Source of the DNA: Certhia americana
Taxonomy: Eukaryota; Chordata; Aves; Passeriformes; Certhiidae
Reading direction: 5' to 3'
DNA: 64,000 nucleotides
NCBI GenBank assembly: GCA_018697195.1
Contig: CM031873.1
Span: 3,549,192-3,613,191 of the forward strand
Numbering within the stretch: the stretch's first letter is position 1; each line of letters starts with the position of its first letter. The notes beneath the pieces are model-generated. The model searched no databases. It was not told where the DNA came from and worked only from the letters and a program-made list of their open reading frames with translations. Below, one piece after another: positions 1 through 12,900 of the stretch. A program made the position numbers and the translations under genes.

Positions 1-1196
1 CTTGATGTCAGTTTGTGCTGAATGAACTGCTTTAGGAATTATGTTTTCTTATGCTAGAACCTGGAAATTCAGTGTGGAGGGGCTTGAAAGTGGAACAGGG
101 TGAAGTTCATGGCTGATGAATATCATGGTGAGGAGGAGTTTGTGCTCCCTGGCTGGCAAAGGGACACAAAAGGTGTTTGTTTTGCTTTTGCATGACAAAA
201 TCTCTTGATTTTAGACTCTTGGGCAGTGTCTCAGCCTCTAGAGCTTTCTGCATGTACACACAGATGTGTGTGGGAGTGAAGGTGCTCTCCATATTCCATG
301 CTGAGACTATTCCTATCAAATATTCATCAGAGGAAGATTCTCATCTGTACATTTTGTATTATTCAGGCTTAGACATATTTCAGTGGCTTTCATGTTGCCT
401 ACAGGATTTAGATACCAGGGATAAAACAGGAGGCACTTTAATTTTCTACATTTAAGATTTCTGCTTCATTAGAATTCTTTTGAAGATAAAGTCCTAATGA
501 CGGATCTTCAGCTTTGACTCTTCCTCCCAGGAAGAAGCAGCTCAGAGCTGCAAACAGATGATCCCATTCCAGAGGAACCCCTGCCATCTCCCCATTAGCT
601 GTGGGTGGAGGATACAGGTAGCTGTATTTCTATTCAAGCTTTGCCTTACCCCAAAGGGTCTGCATCTAGCCCCAGTGTGAAATATCTTCCATACACTCCC
701 CCAAATTAAAAATAGGGGATTATTCTCCTTTGAGTGATTCTTTCTAAGACACTGTAAAAACCCAAATTATTGAGCTGTTTTGGACTGAGTTTTAAACCAT
801 CAATATTCAGTACTGGCTTTTACACACACAGTTCTGGTTTGATTTGTTAAATTTCCTTGGTTTTTCACGGACTTTGAAGCACCTGACTGGCTGCTTAAAG
901 AGCCTGTGGGTGTTTGCCATCCTCAGCAAGGCCAGTGTGCTTTTTGGTGCCATCAGACGTGGGTTACAGGCACACAACAGATTTATTGAGATGATGATAA
1001 TACTTGGGGTGCTGTGGGTGGAACTTCTGGGTCCAGTTTTCCAGCCTGGCTGGTTGAGAAGAGAGAAGAACAGGATTGTTTGTTTGAGGTTCATTATAGC
1101 TGGAGGAAAAGGGAATGCCAATGGCTGTTAGACGGAAGTTGGTACTTAATATTCTGTGGGATTAAAAATGGCTTGGGGTCAAAATGACATTCAAAT
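1..1196. other. Upstream flank, no gene recognised
   Basis: Ordinary noncoding text; no repeat family or conserved frame was seen. Confidence 0.6.
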
Positions 1197-1305
1197 TGTA
1201 ATTACTTTATAATTTATAATATAATTATATAATATAATAATAATAACTTTATAAATTATAATATAATTTATTAGCATAATTTACTTATAATTACCTTATA
1301 AAGGA
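1197..1305. repeat. AT-rich low-complexity tract
   Basis: About 110 bases of ATAATTTATAATATAATTA-like text with partial mirror and inverted copies (TTATAAATTATAATATAATT). It is a decayed AT microsatellite. Confidence 0.85.
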
Positions 1306-1554
1306 GCATGCAGAATTCCTGAAGAGGATCCCTTGCTAACAGATAAATCAGGATGTTTGACTTGAAGAGGAAGTCACAGCATCCCCTTGTTAAAGGGGCT
1401 CAGATTGTTGAGATTGGCTGGGACAGTGGCTGTGGGTAACTGTGTGATATTTGGGTTGTCAGTGTTTGTTTCCTAAGGACCAAATGCAATTAAACTTCCC
1501 TGGGCTTTGGCTGGGGCTGACCGTGGTGCTTTGCATTCAGTTTTTCAGGCTTTT

Positions 1555-1650
1555 GGGGTTTTTTTTTGTTTGTCTGGGGTTTTTTGTTGTTTGTTTGTTT
1601 GTTGTTTTTTTTTTTTTGGGGGGGGGGGTTGTTTTTTCTTTTTTTTTTTT
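1555..1650. repeat. T/G homopolymer-rich low-complexity tract
   Basis: (TTTG)n-like text with long T runs and an 11-base G run at 1618-1628. Frames across it (Phe/Val/Cys-rich or Lys/Thr-rich) are artefacts. Confidence 0.9.
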
Positions 1651-3099
1651 CAAATTTTCACTGTTTCTGGCTTCTAGGGGAAGAAAACCCTGAAGCAGAG
1701 AATTCTCTGATAATAAACAGATGGATAATTCAATTATGGCATTTTGCAAGTTCCCTTGCTAGGAGGAATCCTGCCTGGGAAAGGCAGCAGGCTTGCTTTG
1801 CTGGCTTTCTGAGGAATTTTGGGGTTGTTTCTGTACTTCTTAGCAAAAATCCTTCCAACTTCTTCTACCTCTGTTGGTGTCTGCTGCAATTATGTCCCAC
1901 TAGGTTTGCATTAGCAAATCTTGCTTTGGATTGCCAAACACGTTTAAAAAAACATGAGTTGGCCAAGTGCTTTTAGTGCTGGGTAGTTAGAGCAGGTTGA
2001 ATGATTGGATCTGAATGAAATGAAAATTTAGAGCAATGCTCATTTGAAATCACAGGAAAAGACAGTGGCTTAGTGGCCTAAACTGCACATCTTCAAACCC
2101 TGCAGAACAGCACCAGAGAGTCACAGAGCTGCTGAGCTTCAGCAGTGCCATTAAATCTCCTTCCAGCCTACCTGATGTGTGTATTTGGGAGCTGGTGCTG
2201 TGGATGTGTGTTTATCTAGGAGGAGTTCACACAGACCCTTTCCTTTCCATTTTCTCTGTTTCTGTGGTAGACTTTCTGGTGCCAGGATCTCAGCAAGGAA
2301 GAGGAGTTAAATTCTCATAGCTGAGGGAAAATAAACAAATCTTGGGCACACTGTGGTGCTCTTCTGTTTTTAAATGCCTTCAGTTGCTGAAATGGGAAGT
2401 GAAACTAAACTGCAGACCTGGTGATGTCCAAAATCGCCTGCAGAAGGGTTCCTGCCATGGAAGAATTACAGAGCTCTTGTGCTTTTGCCTCTCTTGTTAA
2501 TTGGAGTTCATTGAAGTGGGGACCAGCACAGAGCTACCTCTTGGGCCAAGTAATGACTGGAAATAGCTTGACTTGGAAGGTTTTGTCAACCTTTCAAGAA
2601 ATGTGTGAGAAAATAAAGTCCAGAAGATGTGACTGAACGTGGAATATCATTGAACTGTACTTTCATCTTGCTGAACTTCAGTTGTCTTCAAGGTAGGAGT
2701 GAACCTGTGAGGCTGCTTCTAAACCTGCTGGAGGAGCAGGATGTTGGCAGCACAAGATTAAAGAAAAGAAGTGATAAATAAAAGGAGCTGATGTGCCCTA
2801 CAAACAAAACTACAGCATCCCCCTGCTAGTTCCTATTCCTCTCCCTGTTCTGTGACAGATAAACACAGTTTAGGTGTCAATGTCCACACTCCAGAGACAA
2901 GTTTGGACTGGTGGATCCCAACTCTCGTGGTTCAGACTCTTTTCAAAGCACTGGAGGCAGAGCTGGGAGCATCCCAGCAAGGCTGGCACATGAAGGGAGG
3001 GGTGGGAACATTGCAGCAGCTTCCAGAGCTTTCATTCCTATCAGGGCTTTCATGGCAGGGCTGCAGAATGGTTTACACTGAGCTTGGAAGAGTGTTGTT
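1651..3099. other. Upstream flank, no gene recognised
   Basis: Unique-looking noncoding DNA between a low-complexity tract and an AT-rich block. Nothing is supported. Confidence 0.6.
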
Positions 3100-3480
3100 A
3101 ATTAAATAATTAGCTGTTTAAAATGTATTTATTAGGGCTTAACAGACAGGCCACAGATATGCATCAATTACAGAGCCACAAAATCTGCAATAAATGTTTT
3201 TCACCCCATAATCAAATATGGCTTAATTAGGCAATGCTGAGAGAACAGTCATAATAAATAGAGTGGGTAAGACTTGCCTTTATAATTGAGATTTAATCAG
3301 CCAACTCCTGTATGTTCATTGAATAATTGATTATTCTACACATTTATCAAGGATTAAAAACTCAGTGGTAGATATGCAAATCCTCTCATATTAAATACAT
3401 CTGAAATTCTCAAATAACATTGAATGCTTATTAACATTTTGATTAAATCTAAATGACAAACATATTGTGGATGTCATGTC
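3100..3480. promoter_or_regulatory. Candidate conserved noncoding element rich in homeodomain motifs
   Basis: About 380 bases of unusually AT-rich, non-repetitive sequence with many TAAT/ATTA cores, TTAATTAAATAATTAG, and a perfect octamer ATGCAAAT at 3374-3381. It contrasts with GC-richer flanks. Enhancer status is inferred from composition only. Confidence 0.35.
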
Positions 3481-3794
3481 TGCAGTTGGCTATTTTATTG
3501 CTATTTGTCACTCATTTTTCCCCAAGCTAATGTGCTTGTTTGCTTATGGCTTTTTAAGAGGATGTAGGAGATGGACAGAATTGTGCAGGGGGAGTGAAAT
3601 GGGAGATGGCACCTTGTGCACTCTGGAGTGAGCAAGCTGAGCCAGGATGGGACAGTGGGAAATATTTTTACCCTGGCTCCAAGTGAGCAGACCAAACCAA
3701 ACTAGGCAACCAAAACCTTTGGAAGATATGGTAATCCTCTGTGAAGGACTGCTGTCATAATTAGTGCTTGGTGAGAGACACTAAAATGGCCACG

Positions 3795-3960
3795 GACAAA
3801 AGAAAAAAAAGAAAAAACCCAAACCACAAAATAAATTGAAAAAAAAAATCCAAACAAAATCCCAAAACAACAACAAAAAAGATAGTAAAACACCTCTCCA
3901 CCCACCAAAAAACCCCCAAAGACCCAAACAAACAAGAAAAGCCCCCAAAAATCAAACCCA
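3795..3960. repeat. A/C-rich low-complexity tract
   Basis: Runs of A interrupted by AACCC, AACAACAAC and CCCCCAAA motifs. It gives Phe/Trp-rich frames on the minus strand that are not genes. Confidence 0.9.
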
Positions 3961-5432
3961 CATGCAGAGTGTTGGTGTGAGCTGGGGATGAGCAGTGCCA
4001 GGGTTACTGAGGGATCAGCTCACAGTGTGTCCCGTTGTTTCTGGAGAGATGCCACCTCTGCAAAGCCCAGGAGAAACTGCCCTGGGCCTGCTCTGGAGAA
4101 AGGAGAACAAAAAAACCTTTCACTATGGAAAACAGGTTTGCCTCACTCAAGTTACACTTGCAGATTTTTTTTTTAATTGTTTTTTTTTGCCAAGGATGAA
4201 GTAAGCATGAGAAAGAACATGAAATTATGGTTGGCAGTGACAGCTCATGTCTGAAGTGGGATCTGAGTGGCAGATTAACATCTCAATTAAAAGTGAAAGC
4301 CCAGTTTAGCTCACAGGACTTGTGAGCACCTTAGCAAATCCCCCTTCTCATCTGTGCCCAGTGCAGCTCCCACCCCATCCCACAGCTCTGGGAGCACAGA
4401 GTGCCTCAGGTCCTTGGATGTAAAGCCCAGAGATATCACAGGGAGGTGGCACAGCAAGCTGGCAGATGTTGGTAGAAATTTAACTCTGTTTGTAGCAGAG
4501 CACTGGTAACAGCATGAACATTTATTTGCTTCATTATTATTATGAACATTTATTGGATTCATTTATTATTCATTTATTATGAACATTTAATTGCTCTGCA
4601 CTGACCCCTCCCTGATTCGTGGCTCCAGCTGGGCAGGCTGATGCCAGGAGCCAGTGAAAGCCATGAAGGTCTCTCAGTGCTGAGCTAGTATGCAAAATGG
4701 ATTAACATCCATGAAATTTGGCTTGTGTGTGCATGGAATCACTGCTTTTCGCCTTTCACCACTTGTAGAATCCTAAATGAAGTGGGATTGTGACTCTTGA
4801 TAATTAAATTTAAACCAGTAACAGCACAGCACAACCCTTCCTGCTGGAGCTCTGGAGGGCAGCTTCCCCATCCTTACCCTCAGCCTGCAGATCATTTCCC
4901 TAATCTCGAGAATTGTGACCCCAGTGGCCACCGTGCAGCTGTGGTGATGTGGATGCCTTTGTTTTCCACTTTAGGAGCGTTTCTTGCTCGCTTCACTTTG
5001 GACACAAGAGGGTGATATTTCCTCAGGAATTTCTTTGTGTTGAAGCGCGAACAGGCAAGGGAAAATCCCCATGTTTAGTTTCTCCTTCCATGGCAAAGTT
5101 ATCCTTGCTCCTGCTTGGCATCACGGCCACAGCCTGGAGCTGGGTGGGCACCAGGACGTGCTGCCTCTGGGCAGACACAAAACCATTTCATCTGACCACC
5201 AGAAATTGCTACAGCACTTCCCAACATCACCAACACCCTCGTGAAGGCCCCTTTGCCCACATGTTTTCAGGGTTCTAATAATTCTAATAATTCCTACAGC
5301 TCATCTTCCACCTGTGGGGCACAGACTCCCAGAGTCCTGAGATTGTGCCACCATTAAATGGTTGATGAAAACACAGTAAAAGGAGCTGTTTCTGCCCCAG
5401 GCAGGGATTAGGATTCCTGATTGAGCACAGAG
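3961..5432. other. Upstream flank, no gene recognised
   Basis: Contains short A/T-rich patches (TTTATTATTCATTTATTATG near 4560) but no named element. Confidence 0.6.
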
Positions 5433-5876
5433 TGATGTCTTCAGTTTTAGCTTTCATATTTTCCACACTCTGCCCTGCTCTGGGGTGTGACTCTGAACTG
5501 CACACAAAGTGTCAGCGAGCTCTGCTCACAGCTCAGGCACACACAACAATTCTTTGGCAGCCCCACAACCAAGGACACCAAAGCTGCAGCCTCAGCCCCA
5601 AAAAGTGCAACCAGCAGAGAAGTGAGGAGAGCAAGCTGGCAGGGTGGGACTGCAGAACCTGGAGCTGGAATTGCACAATGAAGGCCAAGGTGGAAATGGA
5701 CCCAAAGTGATCAAAGGGTGAAACTCCTGACTCAGCTCCACCTTGGGTCCATCTTGGGTGCAGCCCTGGCCGGGCTCTTGCCCTGCCCAAGGTGCATCCT
5801 TTGAAGGGCTTTTAATAAATCCCTGCTTTATTTAACTCTATCCAACCTCTGTTCCAGGGAGTCTCTTTAGGCATCA
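5433..5876 (+). mobile_element. Solo LTR of an avian ERVL-type endogenous retrovirus
   Basis: The block starts TGATGTCTTCAGTTTTAG and ends near AGGCATCA. Near its end it has the motif CTTTTAATAAATCCCTGCTTTA, with the AATAAA polyadenylation signal, then CCAACCTCTGTTCCAG; this pattern is familiar from avian ERVL LTRs. It aligns along its length with the block at 17266-17703. No flanking gag/pol/env-like frame is seen, so it is a solo LTR. I could not find a clean target duplication. Confidence 0.75.
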
Positions 5877-8800
5877 GAGCTGTGTTGAGAGAAGGAGCTC
5901 TCTCCAGGATGAATATCCTGCTCCTGCACATCCGACCTTGCTCTGCCCAAGCTGGGCTCACTGCAGGGTGCTGCTCCAGGGGTGTAAGTCTTAGGGGATG
6001 GGGGCAGGGATGGTTCTGCTTCTCACTTCTGCCCTATTTGTACCTCCAGCTTGGAATGATGTTGTAATGAGGATATGGGTCAGTCTAAAAAGCCCCTGAA
6101 TCACCACATTTTAGGAAGTGAATTATGCTCAGCTCTGGAGGTGTTGATTAAATCCAACCTGCTGCATGGGGTACCCAGGAGGTGACTGCCATCACTGCTG
6201 CTCCACTCTGGTGTTCCAGCCTCTCTCATCTCCCTGGACTGCTCTGGAGCCTCAGTGCAGCCTTGTGCTCTGCTGGGTCACTGAGGTGCTTCCTCAAGGC
6301 TCTTGGTCTGCTTTGCTCTGACAGGTTTAGCTCCAGGCTTAGATTGGTGACTCTGCTTGGCCCAGATGTTCAGTTACAGATGAGCTTTGTCTCCTTTAAA
6401 GGTAGACAAATGAGAAGCTCTGGGTTCCTTAGGAGAAGGTATCTCACAGCCATTGGCCTCCAAGTGTTCCCTATCAAACCAAATTCCCCTACCCAATCTT
6501 TCTTATGAACAAAGTGAAGGAGCCTGAGTTGGAAATGTTTTTCTGCCAGTTGGAGGGGTTTTTTGCCATTTTAAGGATGCTGTGGTGGCCCTTGTGCCTC
6601 AGCCTCTCTGCCATGAAGTGTCCCTGACTGTGCCTTGGCAGGTAGGACTGCCAAGTGCTCCCACACAGTGCCCAGAGCACTGATCCCTTCCCTGAATCTG
6701 TTTAATGGCAACTCTCACCCTACTCCACACACTGCCAGCACACACAGACAGGGATTTGGGATTGTCTCCCTGAGTTGCCATTCAGCTGCTCTGAGTCTCT
6801 GTGGTGCTCTGGACCATGAGGTCTCTCAACCTCTGGCAGCAGCATGAGGAGTTGAGTCTCCAAAACTCCAGGGTTTCCCAGAGTGCTGGATGCCTCACTG
6901 GATATGTAATTCCTGCACTTGGAGCCCGCACAAGACAATGCAAAGCAAATTACTGCAGACTAAATATATGGTCAGGATGTGCTGGAAGTTGGCAGCGTGG
7001 CTGGAAGGGATGGCCAGGGAGGGAGGAGAGACATGGTCAGCTTTCTTCTTTTGTGTTAGACTGGATAACACTTGGGATCCCTTAAAAGATTTTAACATGG
7101 GTTTGGAAGGGAAGAGCTGGAGGAGATTCAGCTGTAAAAAATTGGATGGAGACTGAAGGGTGCAGCATGCCTGGGAATTGAGAAGGGATCAGCAGCCAGC
7201 TCTCAGAGAGGATGAATTTGGGAGCAGGTAATCTTTCAGAGCAGTCCAGAACACGGCTCTGGCAAATTCTTGGACTTCTGCTCCGATTCCTTCTGTGATC
7301 CACAGCCCTGTTCTGATCCTTTGAGTTCTGCTGTGTTTTGGCAGCATTTTCTCCAAGGCACCATTTTTATCCTCAAACACCAAACTCAAGATCAGTTCAA
7401 AAAGTTCTTGTCTCTTTTACTGTAATTCCTAATCTTGTTATGGGGAAAGAAACTGGAATTCAGAAAACTGAATTAGAGCTTTGTGCTTTAATGGACTTAT
7501 TTTTTTGTATTTCACCTGGTTTGCTCAATGATATTAAGAGTAGACTTTGCTTACTTTTTCTGTTCAGAGTAACTCTCTGGCCCTTTGCCCAGACCAGAAG
7601 AGCCCCAAGCTCTTCAGTACTGAATGCTGATTAGAAGTGAGGCCAAACTCTTTTCTAAAGTGCTCTGCTTTGAATAAGAAGACAGCTGTAATGATCACTG
7701 TGACCTTTACTTTTCCTCTCCTACAAACTGGAAAATCCAATTTGATGGTACTTGAAAACCTTAGCATTTTTTGTCACTGGGCAGTGCTTGTTAATGTAAG
7801 TAGCGATAGAAAAGGGGAATTATGAATTCTTATCATTCTGAGGGCAAAAACCCACATGGGCACCTTGGTTCTGCAATATTTAAGAGCAGCATGACATGTT
7901 GGATGGGGTCTAATGGTTGAAATGGCCTCATCAGCTGAGCATCCTGCCTGTGGGCAGCACATCACCCACACAGCTCTGCCATGAGTCACACTCATTTTAC
8001 TCTTTTCCCTTTTAAATGGAGAGAGCTTCGGCTCAGAGATTATCCGTGAAAGAAACCTGTGTTTGATCACCTTTGTCCTCTCCCTGCAGGTAGAGTGATC
8101 TGTCAATAGATTTTATTTTAGTGCTTCAAAGGTAACATGCAGCTTCTGGAGTGCTGCTCAGGCTGCCTAATAAATTCCCTGCAAAGATCCCTTTTTCTTG
8201 CTAGGCATTCATCCAGCCTGGAAAAGGCATGGGGGACTCCCCACACACTAATCCAGACCATCCACAGGCACAGCAGCTCCTCTGATAAGCACTTCATACA
8301 GGGAGCAGGTGAGTCATCCCCTTTCCCTGCTTCAGGGAACGTGGGAATGGCTCTATGTTCAACAGAAAAACCTTTGTGATAGACGTAAAAAAACAGGAGA
8401 TAAATCTCCTCTCCTAATGCCACTGGAGCTGGGCAGGTTTCCACCCCCTGAGGCTTGATTTCTGTGTGTATTTGAAATGCTCCCCAGGGTGACCCTGTGC
8501 TGGCTCTGCTGCCAGGGGACCCAGACATGTTCCCCAAGACACCAGCTCAGAAGCAGTGGGCACATAAACTTCCTGCAGCTGGCTCTCTCCACTGCTGCCA
8601 GCAGCTCTTCCCTGTGTGGAGGTGCAGGTGGGAGCTGCAGCATGGAAAGGCTTGTGGTCAGCTGCTGAGGAGATGGTGTTTGTGCCGTGCTGGATGCTCA
8701 GGACCCAGCTCTGGGTGCTGGAGGAGAGGTGGCAGCAGCACAGAGCTCCTGCTGCTCCTTGTGCTACAACTTTCACTAGGCTGGGTTTATCTCCAGCTCT

Positions 8801-9699
8801 GTGTACCTGCCTGCTGGAACACATTGAGTAATAACTTGTAAATGACAGAATGATAGTCCCTGCTGCTGTTGAAATCTCCTGCTAGCACTCTTACTTGGCA
8901 CGTGTTGGTGCATGTTTGTGTGTACGTGTTTTGGTTTCCCTCATCCACATTGAGTTCAATTGGTGAAGGAGGGACCCTTCCTGTGTGTAAATACACAGTG
9001 TGCTTAAAACTTATGTGTTTTTACAAGGTTATTTCCTTTTCATGAGAGAACAGGACTGTACTTGCGGCCATAAATAACATCAGATCTTACTTTATTGTTT
9101 GCAGTCTGCCCACATAGTACTGGAAGAGTAAATAGATATCAGGTGTTCTCTCCTTCGGTGGCCAAGGGGGCAACAAGAAAGCTTCAAAACCATTAAAAAA
9201 ATATTATGTTCAGGTATCCTAAGTTTCAAATTGCAATTCTGCTAAGGAGAAAGGGCATGGCTGTGGGACTGACAACCCAGAGCTGGAAAAATCCTAGAAG
9301 ATATCAGAGGATAAAGGACACAATTGCTTCCAGCAATTCTTACCTGGCCATACAAAGCTGCTAAATAACAAGACCTTCCCTTGTCCTTAGTGCTGTACCA
9401 AGACACACCATAAAGCAATTCCAGCTTCAGCCAACATGCAGCTTGGCATATCTGATAGATAGTTTATTAATTTCTTTACTGTTTCAGCTGGCAGTGAGAG
9501 ATGAAATCAGGAAGCCAAGGAGGGAAGGAGGAAGGGGATTAAGAGCTTAGACTCACCAGCCCCCATTGGGTTTTGTCCCCATGGGCAAGTGATGATGAGC
9601 ATTCCTCATTTTGTTTCTTCACTGATTAAGCTAAGAAACCAAACCAAAGGATGCAGGAGAGAAGGGTTAAAGGATTAGGAGATGGTCTTTGAACTGCCA
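5877..9699. other. Upstream flank, no gene recognised
   Basis: No exon with convincing splice sites, no CpG island and no recognised repeat. Confidence 0.55.
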
Positions 9700-9912
9700 T
9701 GTGGCAAGGTAATGAGGCATGAATTATTAAAATTATTTCAATTATAACTGGCAGCCACATGCTCCGCTTTTGCATTGGCTTTCTTCCTTGCTGTAAAAAG
9801 ACAGCTTTGTAAGTGCTCATGGTTTCTTGGAAGAGATATGCTCATCCAGGACTGTTAATTGTATAAACAGTGTAATTTGCATTGGCCAAGCTGCTCTTGT
9901 GGTTAGATAAGT
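9700..9912. promoter_or_regulatory. Candidate conserved noncoding element (octamer and GATA motifs)
   Basis: It contains TGAATTATTAAAATTATTTC, the octamer complement ATTTGCAT near 9877, and TTAGATAAG near 9903. It is non-repetitive and AT-rich. Support is by motif only. Confidence 0.3.
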
Positions 9913-12900
9913 TGAAGTGCCAATGAAATGGGTATGGCTCAGCAGCAAGACAGACTTGCTCCTCGAAAACCTCTGGATTGGAACCATGATGCTGAGGGGC
10001 TGTGGGCATCAACAGCCTCTAATTCTTGAATCAGAACGGTGGGCCGTGAGGCACTGGATGTTTGCTGCTAGTAGTAATTATTACAAAAACGGTTTTGGCT
10101 TTAATGGACGGAGAAATATGCTTGTAGTTGTGTGTTCTACTCCTTGTGCATGGCTTGGGAGCAGCGGCTGGAGAATGGCTCTGTTCAGACAGTGATCAGA
10201 CTGATTTATGCTCAACATCTCCAAACACAGGCACCACACTGCTGGCTGTCTTCCCTGTAGTTCTTCATGATATAGAAGCCTATAGAAAAGGAAATACAAT
10301 CAGGAACAGCTCCACCTGGTGACTGCTAATTTTTCTGCACAAAATCCTGTGTTTTGTGTCAAAATGAACAACCTTAGGTCTGACTCCTTGGGAAAACTTC
10401 TATGGCCACGAAGACCAAGCAGTACAAGTTACACTTGGAGGGTTTGGTCCTACAGATGGCTGTGAAGATGTCCTGGGGAAATCAGAATCTGCTGAATGCT
10501 TCAGGAAGAATTATTTACCTAATGCATCCATTTTTTATTCTACTCAGGAGCTGCTGAAGGGGAAAGTAGGAGAACTGACTCCACCAGTGCTCAGATCAGT
10601 GAAAAATAGAGAAATGTGAGTTTTTGTTGTAACACTATCCTGAAGCTGCATCTCAGAGCAGTTTAGTTAAACTGTTACTTTCCACTGCTTTTCTCCTCTC
10701 CAAGACAATGTTTGCAGGCAGTGTTTAACCTCAGAATTGTGATGTGCTCTGTTCAGAGATGATGGCTAAAAGCCATGGCCAGGTGGATGCGCCTCTAGTT
10801 ACTTTCTGTAGTTTCAGTCTTAGAGGGAAAGAAAAGGAAAGGCAAAAAGATGATGTTTGTAGTTGCCTATTGTACACACAAGGACCTTAGTGGAAGAGGA
10901 ACTGCCTGTGATGTTGGCTGCAGAGTTGAATGGGTTAAAAAATGGGCTAAAGCTCTTGGACAATCACTATAACACCGAGCAGGGGCTGTGGCAGTGGGAC
11001 AGCACCCGAGCCAGGGGAGGGCAAGGCAGGAACAACCACATGAGTGAAAATGAATCCATCAGGCAAGGCCACAGGGAGTGAGAGCAGCAGCTGTGCCAGG
11101 CTGGGACCTGGCAGAGGATGGGAACCCTCCATGGGTCTGACTGCTCTCAGTCCCTGCTCCTCTTGGGAATATGAGTTATTAAACACAGCAACAGCAGGAA
11201 AGCCTTTGCACTAGTGCTTGTAATACCCCTTTTACAGTTCCTGCTTCCCCCTTCCTCAGGGCAGAGCTGTTTGCCTTTGGCCACGGGTGAGGTGAGGGTT
11301 TTTTGGAGCCTTGACCCTCCCAGCAGGTGACTCTTTCTGCAGCTGCTCCGTGTGGAAAGGGAGGCCAGATCCCCCGTGGGGTTTCTGGATCACAAGCCAC
11401 TTTTTCCGAGTGGTTCTGCCTGGTCCCGGGAGCGGCTGGGAGGCCGGGGGGATGAGGAGGGAGGAAGCATTCCTTGCTGCTACATTCACAAAGCTCCTGG
11501 CACCAGCCAGCTCCTCCTGAAACCGCTCCAGACTCTGAATCATTTCTGTTGGGAAACCATTCATGCCCCAGCCTGAGCCCCAGCTGACTCCTCAAAGCCC
11601 CCCAAAACACTGGCAGCAGCCTCTGATGCTGCTTGGCTTGTCTTGGCAGGGCTGAGGGGCTGGGCTGACACCACGGTCCTCTGTTGTTCTTGGGCAGCAG
11701 TTTCCCTGAATCACTTTTGCAGTCCCTGCCAGTTTGTACAGAACTGCACTCAAACCCCAGCCCTGTTTGCTCAGTTGCCCTTAATGCTGTGCTCGTCCCT
11801 TCCTCAGAGAGGAGAGAGGCAGCTTTGCTTTGTTGGGTGTCTGTATTTTCTCTCATCATCCCTGGTGCCTTACAGGGCCTGTCTGCACTATGTGAGTGTT
11901 AGCATAAAATAAAACCCCACAGTTTATAAAGCTGAGAGTATTTTAAAAAAACACATAAGATGAGAATACATATTCAGGCTCTAAAGTGTTTCTCCAGTAG
12001 CAAGACTGGGATTGTCCCCTGTGGGGGCTCAAAGGGTCTGGGCAGGAGCATGGATCTAAAAGGTGCTCCTGCACCCTCCCTCCCTGCCTCCCCAGGCTGT
12101 CTGAAGTCCCTCTGAGGTGGGTATGTCAGCCCAGTCATGCAGGTACCTGCTGAACAGCAGCAGGCATGTTTCAGTGTTTAAATCACCTCCCTGCTCCTCT
12201 CTCAGGGGATGATTCATGGTGATTGATCACACGGAGCTGGGTGTGAAGGCAGCCCTGGCTGCTTCCTTACTGGCACAGCAGAGCTTCAAATGAAGCAGAC
12301 TTTTACCCTTAAAGCCACTGCCTGTTGCAACTCCTCTGTCTTTTAGATTTGCTCCTTTCCCTGTCAGTGGGAGAATCCCCTGGAGCTTTCTGGAGCTTTC
12401 CAAAGGAATTTGTACCCAGCTAATTTGGAAGTCTTGGGCTTCTCAGCTTGGGGCTTTTTGTTCATGTGTGAATTGATTGGAAATGAGTTTGGGTTTTGTT
12501 TCTCCACTCTCTAAATCTTGGGCAGGTATTTTAGCTGCTGCTGGTTGATGGTAAAATCATCCTTTGAAATTCTGGAGTAAATGACATAGATGGAAGATAA
12601 AGAGCAATGTGAAATGAATCCATGCCAGTGCAAGAAAAGAGAAAATAACAGTGGAATTACGTCCTTAGCAAGCAAGGCAGAGACACAAATGAAGGCTGAT
12701 GCTGAGTAACAGTGCATCACAGATCAACCTGCCCCAGTTTCCAGGAATATTCAGAGTTTTATGTATAATACAACTCTAAAGCTGGGCTAACCCAGCTGCT
12801 TTTTGCAGCCCTTTTGTGTCTCAGTTTCCTCACCTGTAAAGTTGGACAATAGTAATTTCCTCACAAAAGAGCTGCCAGTGCTGGCTGGAAGCTGGTCTGT

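Noticed and set aside
11179..11859. 226-codon frame on the minus strand
   Set aside because: No conserved motif, promoter or splice context; long frames also occur on the other strand.
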